Shown: positions 1 through 5,900 of the stretch, piece by piece | Layout: every line of letters starts with the position of its first letter | Position numbering within the stretch: position 1 is the first letter of the stretch | Assembly: GCA_002477565.1 (NCBI GenBank) | Contig: DLQL01000041.1 | Span: 1-6,838 of the forward strand | Direction: 5' to 3' | Source of the DNA: Flavobacteriaceae bacterium UBA7433 | GTDB lineage: Bacteria > Bacteroidota > Bacteroidia > Flavobacteriales > Flavobacteriaceae | DNA length: 6,838 nucleotides | Translations under genes and position numbers: made by a program | Notes under the pieces: generated by a model | Database searches by the model: none | What the model was told of the DNA's origin: nothing | Seen by the model: only the letters and a program-made list of their open reading frames with translations

Positions 1-1365
1 ACACGCGCCACCATCTGTAATGCTCCATCCGTGTGTATCAATCAGCACCGCACGATTTGATCCTCCGTTGGCACAATACTTGCTGTTCCCACCGTGAAAA
101 ATCACTCCTGCTTGAAGCGGCGTCTGAGCTGCCCATCCGGCGAGCAGGGCATCGTAATTTTCGGAAGAGAGGGTAACACCCAGAAACATATTGGGCGCAT
201 TGGTCAAACTTGATACATTCCAACTCCCGATGTCTTGGTTAAAAACATCGGCATCTCTAAACATAGAGTTCATGTCAGTGACCGAAGAGGTATTCCACCC
301 TCCGATGTCTTGGTTAAAAACAGCGGCATCTCTAAACATATTTACCGCATTGGTCAAACTTGATACATCCCAACTCCCGATGTCTTGATTAAAATCCTCG
401 GTACCTCTAAGCATACTATTCATGTTAGTCACATTACTTGTATTCCACCCTCCGATGTCTTGATTAAAAGCCTTGGCATCGTAAAACATACCAACCATGG
501 TTGTCACATTACTTGTATTCCATCCACTGATGTTTTGGTTAAAATCCAATGCTCTTCTAAGCATAAAGGTCATGTTAGTGACCGAAAGGGTATTCCATCC
601 ACTGATGTCTTGGTTAAAATCGTATGCTCCATTAAACATAGAGTTCATGTCAGTGACCGAAGAGGTGTCCCATCCGCTGATGTCTCCGTTAAATTTACGG
701 GCATTTCTAAACATATTTACCGCATTGGTCAAACTTGATACATTCCAACTCCCGATGTCTTGTCTAAAAACATAGGCATTTTTAAACATACTTTTCATGT
801 CTGTCACCTTGCTTGTATCCCACCCTCCGATGTCTTGATTAAAAGCCTTGGCATCGTAAAACATACCAATCATGGTTGTCACATTACTTGTATTCCATCC
901 GCTGATGTCTCCGTTAAATATAAGGGCATTTCTAAACATCTCTTCCATGGAAGTCACTAGAGACAGGTCGGGGCTGTCCGTAGCTGTCATGACAAGATTT
1001 TCGGCGCCGTAGAAAGCATTTTCCATGGAGGTCCATGTACCTGTTCCCCATTGGTCGATGGAGGTTATTTTGGGACTTTCCAACCCGCTGTTGAGATAGA
1101 TTCTTGGAAAACCTCCAGTGATGGTCACGGTTTTGGTCCCTGATGAGGCATAGACATGTGTGGCATCGCCGATTTGGTTGGTATAAGTAGTTCCATCTCC
1201 CCAATCCACATCGTAATTATAGGTTTCATTGAGATGGGTAGGAATGGTGACGTAAGGGTGGCCATCGACATTAGAGGAGGTTTGCCATTGGGTAATAAAA
1301 GCATTTTGTGCTTGGGTCAAAGAGGTAAAAAAAACGAAAAATAGAGCGGAGTAAATTGCTTTCAT
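1..1365 (-). CDS. BspA-family (DUF285) repeat surface protein, 3' end outside window
   Basis: 455 codons are open from the ATG at 1365 to the window edge, with no stop seen. Residues 1-19 form a signal peptide (MK start, hydrophobic core, cleavage likely after TQA). Residues about 36-92 look like a PKD-type beta-sandwich: the WGDG motif lies at 55-58, followed by an H-x-Y...G...V pattern. A linker with WTSMENAFYG (111-120) leads into ten 25-residue repeats (143-392) of the form MF..A..FNQDIG.W..S.VT.M.., the BspA/DUF285 leucine-rich-like repeat. A cap follows (393-455) with ENYDALLAGWA and HGWSITDGG. The only cysteines in the visible part are C431 and C455. Family members in Flavobacteriia are secreted and cell-surface attached, often with a C-terminal type IX secretion signal; that part would lie beyond base 1 and cannot be checked. 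Ligand and role are unknown; adhesion is only a family-based guess. The gene is separated from mdh by a terminator and a 0.49 kb gap, so it is probably transcribed alone. Confidence 0.93.
   Translation of the reverse strand, partial: MKAIYSALFFVFFTSLTQAQNAFITQWQTSSNVDGHPYVTIPTHLNETYNYDVDWGDGTTYTNQIGDATHVYASSGTKTVTITGGFPRIYLNSGLESPKITSIDQWGTGTWTSMENAFYGAENLVMTATDSPDLSLVTSMEEMFRNALIFNGDISGWNTSNVTTMIGMFYDAKAFNQDIGGWDTSKVTDMKSMFKNAYVFRQDIGSWNVSSLTNAVNMFRNARKFNGDISGWDTSSVTDMNSMFNGAYDFNQDISGWNTLSVTNMTFMLRRALDFNQNISGWNTSNVTTMVGMFYDAKAFNQDIGGWNTSNVTNMNSMLRGTEDFNQDIGSWDVSSLTNAVNMFRDAAVFNQDIGGWNTSSVTDMNSMFRDADVFNQDIGSWNVSSLTNAPNMFLGVTLSSENYDALLAGWAAQTPLQAGVIFHGGNSKYCANGGSNRAVLIDTHGWSITDGGAC
190..939 (-). 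repeat. Ten tandem 75-base coding repeats (DUF285 units)
   Basis: Ten in-frame units of exactly 75 bases (25 residues) run without interruption; each starts at an ATG codon (MF or ML) and there are no length variants. Numbered from the N-terminus, units 1-4 match units 6-9 pairwise at an offset of 375 bases. Examples: 820-900 and 445-525 are identical in 80 of 81 positions, 633-666 equals 258-291 exactly, and 721-762 differs from 346-387 at one position. A second relationship is seen at 150 and 525 bases: 196-237 equals 721-762 exactly. The near-identity at DNA level points to fairly recent duplication or gene conversion. Confidence 0.95.
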
Positions 1366-1482
1366 GGTTTTTAGGGTTTTAATTGTTAGGTCAATAGTGG
1401 TGTTCAAATTTTCTTTAGAGACGTGCAATTCCAAAGATGTTGTGTAGGAGGATGTTTTAGAAAACGAACGCAGATGGAATTC

Positions 1483-1526
1483 GTAGGTTTTCGAAGATAG
1501 AAGACCTACAAAGTTTCCTTTGTGGG
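1483..1526 (+). other. Two mutually exclusive hairpins sharing one arm
   Basis: Hairpin A pairs 1483-1491 with 1501-1509 (GTAGGTTTT with AAGACCTAC, one T-G pair, 9-base loop). Hairpin B pairs 1505-1513 with 1518-1526 (CCTACAAAG with CTTTGTGGG, one T-G pair, TTTC loop). Both need 1505-1509, so only one can form at a time. The wobble pairs favour a plus-strand RNA; on the minus strand, as part of a BspA-gene leader, each becomes an A-C mismatch. No T-run follows either hairpin, so neither is a terminator. The pairing is seen directly; any regulatory role is a guess. Confidence 0.4.
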
Positions 1527-1552
1527 TTCCATCCAGTCACATTGAAAAAGAG

Positions 1553-1562
1553 GCAACGTTGC
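1553..1562. other. Perfect 10-base palindrome, possible protein-binding site
   Basis: GCAACGTTGC is a perfect palindrome about 190 bases upstream of the BspA-like gene start. Palindromes of this size can be dimer operator sites, but a single copy of 10 bases can also occur by chance, and no regulator gene is nearby. Confidence 0.2.
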
Positions 1563-1804
1563 TTGTTTTTTATAATTTTTGGACAACGACGTCTTTACAG
1601 TGCGTTCACTTTAATAAAATAAAAATGGGGGAGGGATTTTTTGTTTTTTGCAATCGGTATCGAATTATGGCTGTTTCAATTTCAATCTTCGACTGATGTT
1701 GCAAGAAGTTTACATTTTAAATATATGTATTTTTTTAACACAATCAAAAAAAACATCACAAAATTCATTGGAAGGATTTTAAGAAGCTTTGAATTGAAGG
1801 CATA

Positions 1805-1829
1805 AAAAAACCCCAAAAAGGGGTTTTTT
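1805..1829 (-). terminator. Intrinsic terminator of mdh, symmetric
   Basis: A 10-base-pair stem (six A-T pairs, then CCCC/GGGG) closes on a five-base A loop, flanked by an A-run on one side and a T-run on the other. Read on the minus strand it lies 21 bases past the mdh stop and ends in a T-run, as an intrinsic terminator should. The symmetry means it could also stop plus-strand transcription. It separates mdh from the BspA-like gene. Confidence 0.88.
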
Positions 1830-1850
1830 AGACTTTTTGGAAACGGGTTG

Positions 1851-2777
1851 TTAGTGAGTCAACAAGCCGTTTGTTTTTTGGACTGCGGCAGCACTGGCTG
1901 TCAATTTGGTTTTTTCTGCTTCGTTGAGTTGAATTTCTACAATGCTTTCAATTCCATTTTTCCCAAGTACAACGGGAACTCCGATACACAGGTCTTGCAA
2001 TCCGTATTCACCTTCTAAGAGAGTAGAGCACGGGAATATTTTTTTTGTGTCACAAGCGATCGCTTGAACCATAGCAGAAACAGCAGCTCCTGGAGCATAC
2101 CAAGCAGAAGTCCCCAGCATTCCGGTAAGGGTGGCTCCTCCAACCATGGTGGCTTTTGCGACCTCGTCCAATTTTTCTGCTGACAGGAATTCACTTGTCA
2201 GCACTGAGTTTCTGGTTGCGAGCCTTGTCAGTGGGATCATTCCGGTATCGCTGTGTCCTCCAATCACCATGCCGTCTACGTCCGAAGCGGGTGCTCCGAG
2301 CGCTTCACTCAATCGGTATTTGAAACGAGCACTGTCCAAGGCGCCTCCCATTCCGATGATGCGGTGTTTTGGGAGTCCGGTTGCTTTGTGTGCCAAGTAG
2401 GTCATGGTGTCCATCGGGTTGCTCACTACAATCAGAATAACGTTGGGAGAATGTTTGATCAGGTTTTCAGACACTGATTTGACGATTCCCGCATTGATGC
2501 CAATCAATTCTTCTCGGGTCATTCCTGGTTTTCTAGGAATTCCACTCGTGATAACCGCCACATCGCTGTTGGCAGTTTTGGAATAGTCGTTTGTACTTCC
2601 TGTGATTTTCGTGTCAAAACCATTCAATGAGGCAGTTTGCATGAGGTCCATGGCTTTTCCCTCAGCGAAATTCTCTTTGATGTCTACGATGACAACTTCT
2701 GATGCAAAATTTTTGATAGCAATGTACTCGGCACAACTTGCGCCGACAGCTCCTGCTCCAACAACGGTAACTTTCAT
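1851..2777 (-). CDS. mdh: Malate dehydrogenase, NAD-dependent (LDH-like type)
   Basis: The 308-residue product oxidises malate to oxaloacetate with NAD in the TCA cycle, in the cytoplasm. The Rossmann nucleotide loop GAGAVG is at 7-12, with D32 at the end of the second strand, as expected for NAD rather than NADP preference. The mobile active-site loop PRKPGMTR is at 81-88, where R82 is the malate/oxaloacetate-selecting arginine of MDHs (lactate dehydrogenases carry Q there) and R88 is catalytic. SNP is at 119-121, D148 and R151 lie in LDSARF, and the catalytic H175 is in GGHSDTG. All expected residues are present and the length is normal. I chose the ATG at 2777: an in-frame TTG at 2783 would add only two residues, while MKVTVVGAGAVG is the usual start of this family. 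A putative -7 box lies upstream and a terminator follows, so it appears monocistronic although it lies behind gyrB on the same strand. Confidence 0.97.
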   Translation of the reverse strand: MKVTVVGAGAVGASCAEYIAIKNFASEVVIVDIKENFAEGKAMDLMQTASLNGFDTKITGSTNDYSKTANSDVAVITSGIPRKPGMTREELIGINAGIVKSVSENLIKHSPNVILIVVSNPMDTMTYLAHKATGLPKHRIIGMGGALDSARFKYRLSEALGAPASDVDGMVIGGHSDTGMIPLTRLATRNSVLTSEFLSAEKLDEVAKATMVGGATLTGMLGTSAWYAPGAAVSAMVQAIACDTKKIFPCSTLLEGEYGLQDLCIGVPVVLGKNGIESIVEIQLNEAEKTKLTASAAAVQKTNGLLTH

Positions 2778-2832
2778 ATTCAATTTATTTTAAGGTTTTA
2801 ATTTGTTCTTTTGATTTCGAAAATATCGGCCG

Positions 2833-2840
2833 CAAAAATA
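2833..2840 (-). promoter_or_regulatory. Putative -7 box of the mdh promoter
   Basis: The minus strand reads TATTTTTG, an exact match to the Bacteroidota -7 consensus TAnnTTTG, about 55 bases upstream of the mdh ATG and just past the gyrB terminator. I see no good TTG at the -33 position, so the call rests on the box and its placement. Confidence 0.5.
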
Positions 2841-2899
2841 CGAATTTATCTTCTGAATTGTTTTTTCTTTTTTTGAGAGTGCTTTCCTTGTTTTTGAAA

Positions 2900-2925
2900 A
2901 AAACCACTCGTTGCCAAGTGGTTTT
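2900..2925 (-). terminator. Intrinsic terminator of gyrB
   Basis: A perfect 9-base-pair stem (AAAACCACT with AGTGGTTTT) closes on an 8-base loop, 19 bases past the gyrB stop. On the minus strand it runs straight into a series of T residues. It lies before the putative mdh promoter, so gyrB and mdh are probably separate transcripts. Confidence 0.88.
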
Positions 2926-2944
2926 CAAATCTGTCTTTAACGGC

Positions 2945-4882
2945 TTAGGCGTCTATGTTTGCATATTTTGCATTTCGTTCGATAAAGTCTCTACGAGGGG
3001 GTACTTCATCGCCCATCAACATGGAGAAAACCCTGTCGGCTTCTACATCGCTGTCGATGATTACTTGTCTCAAAGTTCTGAACTCAGGATTCATTGTGGT
3101 GTCCCACAATTGTTCTGCATTCATTTCTCCCAAACCTTTGTAGCGCTGTATGGTTGCGCTTCCACTCATTTTTTGAACAATCAAATCGCGTTGGTCGTCA
3201 TCCCAAGCATATTCTCTTTTTTGTCCTTTTTTTACAAGGTACAGCGGCGGCGTGGCAATGTATACATAGCCCTGCTCTACCATCTCTCTCATATAGCGGA
3301 AGAAGAAGGTCAAAATCAAAGTGGCAATGTGACTTCCATCGACATCGGCATCACACATGATGACTACTTTGTGGTAGCGAAGCTTTGTCAAGTTCAAGGC
3401 TTTGCTGTCTTCTTCGGTTCCGATGGTGACACCTAAGGCAGTGAACATGTTTTTGATTTCTTCGTTTTCAAAGACTTTGTGCTGCATGGCTTTTTCAACG
3501 TTTAGGATTTTTCCACGCAGGGGTAAAATTGCTTGGAAATTTCGGTCACGTCCTTGTTTGGCGGTTCCACCTGCTGAATCTCCCTCAACCAAGAAGATTT
3601 CACATTGTTCGGGGTCCGTTTCAGAGCAATCTGACAGTTTTCCAGGCAAACCACCGATGGACATGACGGTTTTTCGTTGCACCATTTCACGGGCCTTGCG
3701 GGCAGCGTGCCTTGCTTGAGCAGCCAAGATGACTTTTTGAACAATGGTCTTTGCGTCGTTTGGGTTTTCTTCCAAATAGTCGGTCAACATCTCCGAAACG
3801 GCTTGGGAGACCGCAGCCGAAACTTCTCGGTTTCCAAGTTTTGTTTTCGTTTGTCCCTCAAATTGAGGTTCTTGTACTTTTACCGAAATGATGGCTGTCA
3901 ATCCTTCGCGGAAATCATCTCCAGCGATTTCAAATTTCAAGTTTTTTAACAAACCCGAATTGTCGGCGTATTTTTTCAAGGTACCTGTGAGTCCTCTTCG
4001 GAAACCAGACAAGTGGGTTCCTCCTTCGTGGGTATTGATGTTGTTTACGTAGGAATGAAGGTTTTCAGAATAGGAGGTATTGTAAACCATGGCTACTTCC
4101 ACAGGGATGCCATTTTTCTCCCCTTCTATAGAAATGATATTTGCGGTCAATTGTTCTCGAGTACTGTCTAGGTATTTTACAAATTCACTCAACCCTTCTG
4201 TGCTGTGGAACGTTTCTGTAAGGGGAACTCCTTCGTCGTCAAAGTTGCGTTTGTCCGTCAAAATCACCGTGATTCCTTTGTTTAGGTAAGCGAGTTCTCG
4301 CAAACGTGCTGCCAAGGTATCGTAGTTGTATTCGGTGGTTTGTTGGAAGATGGATTTGTCCGGAGTAAAGGTAACTTCCGTTCCTCTTTTGTCGGTTTCT
4401 CCCACTTGTTTTACGGGGTACAAAGACTTTCCTCTTTCGTATTCTTGTTCCCAGATTTTTCCTTCTCGAAATACGGTCGCTTTCAGGTGGTCTGACAAGG
4501 CGTTCACACAAGAAACCCCGACACCGTGCAATCCTCCAGAAACTTTGTAAGAATCTTTGTCAAATTTCCCACCGGCACCAATTTTGGTCATCACCACTTC
4601 CAAAGCCGAAACGCCTTCTTTTTTGTGCATGCCCACAGGGATTCCACGTCCGTCATCTTGAACGGTAATGGAATTGTCTTCATTGATATATACATGGATG
4701 TTGTCGCAATGTCCAGCCAAAGCTTCGTCAATAGAGTTGTCAATAACTTCGTAGACCAAATGGTGGAGTCCTCGTACGCCCACATCTCCGATGTACATGG
4801 AGGGACGCATTCTCACGTGCTCCATTCCTTCGAGGGCTTGGATGCTATCCGCTGAATACTGTTGCTTGTTTTCTTCGCTCAT
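2945..4882 (-). CDS. gyrB: DNA gyrase subunit B
   Basis: The 645-residue product is the ATPase subunit of DNA gyrase (type IIA topoisomerase), which with GyrA introduces negative supercoils. The GHKL ATPase domain comes first: E45 and N49 in EVIDNSID, DDGRGIP at 76-82, the ATP lid K106 to G122 with GGLHGVG, and R139, which matches the coumarin-contact arginine R136 of E. coli. The transducer domain carries the QTK loop at 344-346. The TOPRIM domain follows with E433 in EGDSAGG, the metal-binding DADVDG at 511-516 and PLRGKILNVEKA. The C-terminal part has QRYKGLGEMN (579-588) and ends in RRDFIERNAKYANIDA. It lacks the roughly 170-residue insertion of E. coli GyrB (804 residues) and so has the common short form. 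GyrB rather than ParE is inferred from overall sequence similarity. The ATG at 4882 has an A-rich leader with no Shine-Dalgarno sequence. Catalytic motifs are intact and there is no frameshift. Confidence 0.98.
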   Translation of the reverse strand: MSEENKQQYSADSIQALEGMEHVRMRPSMYIGDVGVRGLHHLVYEVIDNSIDEALAGHCDNIHVYINEDNSITVQDDGRGIPVGMHKKEGVSALEVVMTKIGAGGKFDKDSYKVSGGLHGVGVSCVNALSDHLKATVFREGKIWEQEYERGKSLYPVKQVGETDKRGTEVTFTPDKSIFQQTTEYNYDTLAARLRELAYLNKGITVILTDKRNFDDEGVPLTETFHSTEGLSEFVKYLDSTREQLTANIISIEGEKNGIPVEVAMVYNTSYSENLHSYVNNINTHEGGTHLSGFRRGLTGTLKKYADNSGLLKNLKFEIAGDDFREGLTAIISVKVQEPQFEGQTKTKLGNREVSAAVSQAVSEMLTDYLEENPNDAKTIVQKVILAAQARHAARKAREMVQRKTVMSIGGLPGKLSDCSETDPEQCEIFLVEGDSAGGTAKQGRDRNFQAILPLRGKILNVEKAMQHKVFENEEIKNMFTALGVTIGTEEDSKALNLTKLRYHKVVIMCDADVDGSHIATLILTFFFRYMREMVEQGYVYIATPPLYLVKKGQKREYAWDDDQRDLIVQKMSGSATIQRYKGLGEMNAEQLWDTTMNPEFRTLRQVIIDSDVEADRVFSMLMGDEVPPRRDFIERNAKYANIDA

Positions 4883-4936
4883 GATTTTGTACGGTTTTTT
4901 AAAATGGTTTGGGGGTGTTTTTCAAAACGACCCGTA

Positions 4937-4944
4937 CAAATATA
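4937..4944 (-). promoter_or_regulatory. Putative -7 box of the gyrB promoter
   Basis: The minus strand reads TATATTTG, an exact match to TAnnTTTG, 54 bases upstream of the gyrB ATG. This would give a leader of roughly 45-50 bases. A clear -33 TTG is not visible at the usual spacing. Confidence 0.5.
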
Positions 4945-5035
4945 AACAAATAGACAGTTGTAACGGAGGGTGTGTTTACAACTTCTAAAAATGTTGATAA
5001 ATGAAAAAGTGTCTTAAAAGGCTTAAAAACGGCTT

Positions 5036-5056
5036 AAAACAGACAGGAGCTGTTTT
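5036..5056 (+). terminator. Terminator-like hairpin upstream of gyrB, plus strand
   Basis: AAAACAG (5036-5042) pairs perfectly with CTGTTTT (5050-5056) around a 7-base loop, followed by a T-rich tract. The stem is AT-rich and weak. It would end a plus-strand transcript, but no plus-strand gene lies upstream in the window. Confidence 0.3.
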
Positions 5057-5085
5057 TTGTTTGTTTGATTTTTTTGAGAATACGC

Positions 5086-5107
5086 AAACGCCTTAGAGAG
5101 GCTGTTT
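5086..5107 (+). terminator. Second terminator-like hairpin, plus strand
   Basis: AAAC-GCCT (5086-5093) pairs with AGGC and GTTT (5099-5102, 5104-5107) around a TAGAG loop, with one bulged T at 5103; the T-run continues to 5109. It has the same orientation as the preceding hairpin, 30 bases away. Confidence 0.35.
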
Positions 5108-5171
5108 TTAAAGAGTGAAATTGTATTAAAACGTCAATTTTGAAAGGATAAGGTCAAAAAATGAGACTTTA

Positions 5172-5185
5172 AAAAACTAGTTTTT
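5172..5185. other. 14-base perfect palindrome
   Basis: AAAAACTAGTTTTT is self-complementary over its full length in the middle of the gyrB/gatC-like gap. It could be a binding site for a dimeric regulator or only an AT-rich coincidence; nothing else supports a function. Confidence 0.2.
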
Positions 5186-5569
5186 ATTTCGATTTCGAAC
5201 GACCTGGCTAGCTACCGTCATTTATGTCAAAATAAACACCAACACACTCCTGTTGTTAAGGTCTTCTATTGTGTTTTTAGAACTTTGCATTTATTGGCTT
5301 GGAAAAAGAACTTGTCGGGGAGGGCTTGTGAAATTGAAGGAAGGCTTTTGGGGTGCTTTGCGATTTTTACCTACCCGTTGATTGGAATTCTGTAAAAGCC
5401 CGTTTCCTGTTGCGTCTTTTACAAACTTTTTTCCAGATAGCTGTCGGTAGTTTCAATCTAGCAAACGGATTGGAATGTGACTTTTTGTAAGAGGTGTCTG
5501 CGCTTCTTTCCTTCTAGGAAGTCTAGAAAAAACCGCATTCTAATTTTCAAGCCATTCCCTTCCAACTCC

Positions 5570-5592
5570 GCCAAAACTTTTGTAATTTTGGC
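5570..5592 (+). promoter_or_regulatory. Inverted repeat overlapping a putative -7 box of the gatC-like gene
   Basis: GCCAAAA (5570-5576) and TTTTGGC (5586-5592) form a perfect 7-base inverted repeat with a 9-base spacer. The right arm overlaps TAATTTTG (5583-5590), an exact TAnnTTTG match 39 bases before the ATG at 5630. The placement would suit an operator over the promoter. Part of the symmetry could be chance, because the -7 box itself supplies TTTTG; no -33 TTG is seen. Confidence 0.4.
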
Positions 5593-5629
5593 AGCTTATA
5601 AGTGCGATTTTCAAAACTATCCAAGAGAC

Positions 5630-5899
5630 ATGAGTAAAATAATGACAGTCGACATCTTGTCGAGTATCAAAGGAGCCCAGCCGTCAGAAGCAGTGAACCA
5701 ACTGTTTGAGCTGATTAAAAATGCGCATCCGACTGCCAATGATTCTTTGCAAAATGTTGAGATTCACGCGGTTTCTGTGTCCTCCTTAAGAGCGGATGTG
5801 GTGGAAGAAAGTACGGATTTGGAAAAGGAAATCATCCGAGAAAATTTCCCCAAAGAAAAAAACGGGTATTTGGTCGTTGCTAAAGTTATAGAAGACTAG
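5630..5899 (+). CDS. gatC: GatC-like small protein, probable amidotransferase subunit C
   Basis: The product has 89 residues and ends 1 base before the gatA start, so the two are almost certainly co-transcribed. The second half resembles the GatC tail: SLRADVV (about 51-57) matches the usual LR-D-V motif, and the end, NFPKEKNGYLVVAKVIED, matches the NAP...GYF-VPKVIE ending with F for A and A for P. The N-terminal half, normally a helix with LA-LARLEL-type residues, is hardly recognisable, so the assignment rests on the tail, the size and the position before gatA. GatC is the small scaffold that wraps GatA and GatB in the enzyme amidating mischarged Glu-tRNA(Gln) or Asp-tRNA(Asn). I start at the ATG at 5630 because a putative -7 box (5583-5590) sits just upstream. 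The open frame from 5477 would include that box and encode an unconvincing basic peptide. An ATG at 5642 is also possible. Confidence 0.6.
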   Translation: MSKIMTVDILSSIKGAQPSEAVNQLFELIKNAHPTANDSLQNVEIHAVSVSSLRADVVEESTDLEKEIIRENFPKEKNGYLVVAKVIED

Positions 5900-5900
5900 T

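Larger units (their letters stand above)
1366..1804. other. Non-coding gap upstream of the BspA-like gene
   Basis: No ORF of convincing length or composition is present on either strand. The stretch becomes very AT-rich towards 1700-1800. It must hold the promoter and leader of the BspA-like gene, but I found no exact minus-strand TAnnTTTG box. It also holds two overlapping hairpins (1483-1526) and a 10-base palindrome (1553-1562). The leader just before the ATG is A-rich without a Shine-Dalgarno sequence, which is usual in Bacteroidota. Confidence 0.6.
4945..5569. other. Long non-coding region between divergent gyrB and gatC-like genes
   Basis: No credible coding region, tRNA or other known RNA is seen on either strand. 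Contents that stand out: three CTTAAAA copies at 5013-5019, 5022-5028 and 5033-5039; two hairpins followed by T-runs on the plus strand (5036-5056, 5086-5107); and a 14-base perfect palindrome at 5172-5185. An open frame running in from 5477 is not taken as coding (see the gatC-like gene). Confidence 0.6.

Noticed and set aside
190..939. CRISPR-like array because of regularly spaced repeats
   Set aside because: The 75-base units are contiguous, similar along their whole length, in frame and protein-coding; there are no unique spacers and no cas genes.
191..960. Several plus-strand open frames with repetitive peptides opposite the repeat array
   Set aside because: They are antisense reflections of the 75-base coding repeats. 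The minus-strand frame has a signal peptide, a PKD-like domain and a clear DUF285 pattern; the plus-strand frames have none.
1626..1697. Short plus-strand ORF of 23 codons in the gap upstream of the BspA-like gene
   Set aside because: It is too short, of low-complexity composition, and has no supporting context.
2778..2783. TTG start two codons upstream of the mdh ATG
   Set aside because: The family starts at MKVTVVGAGAVG, and an ATG is available exactly there; the extra codons add nothing recognisable.
2858..3436. 192-codon plus-strand open frame over the end of gyrB
   Set aside because: It is antisense to an intact gyrB with all motifs, runs through the gyrB terminator and shows no family features.
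5477..5629. In-frame upstream extension of the gatC-like gene, adding 51 residues
   Set aside because: The added peptide is basic, rich in F, R, K and S, and unlike any GatC start. It would cover the putative -7 box at 5583-5590, and the sequence looks like the non-coding DNA around it.
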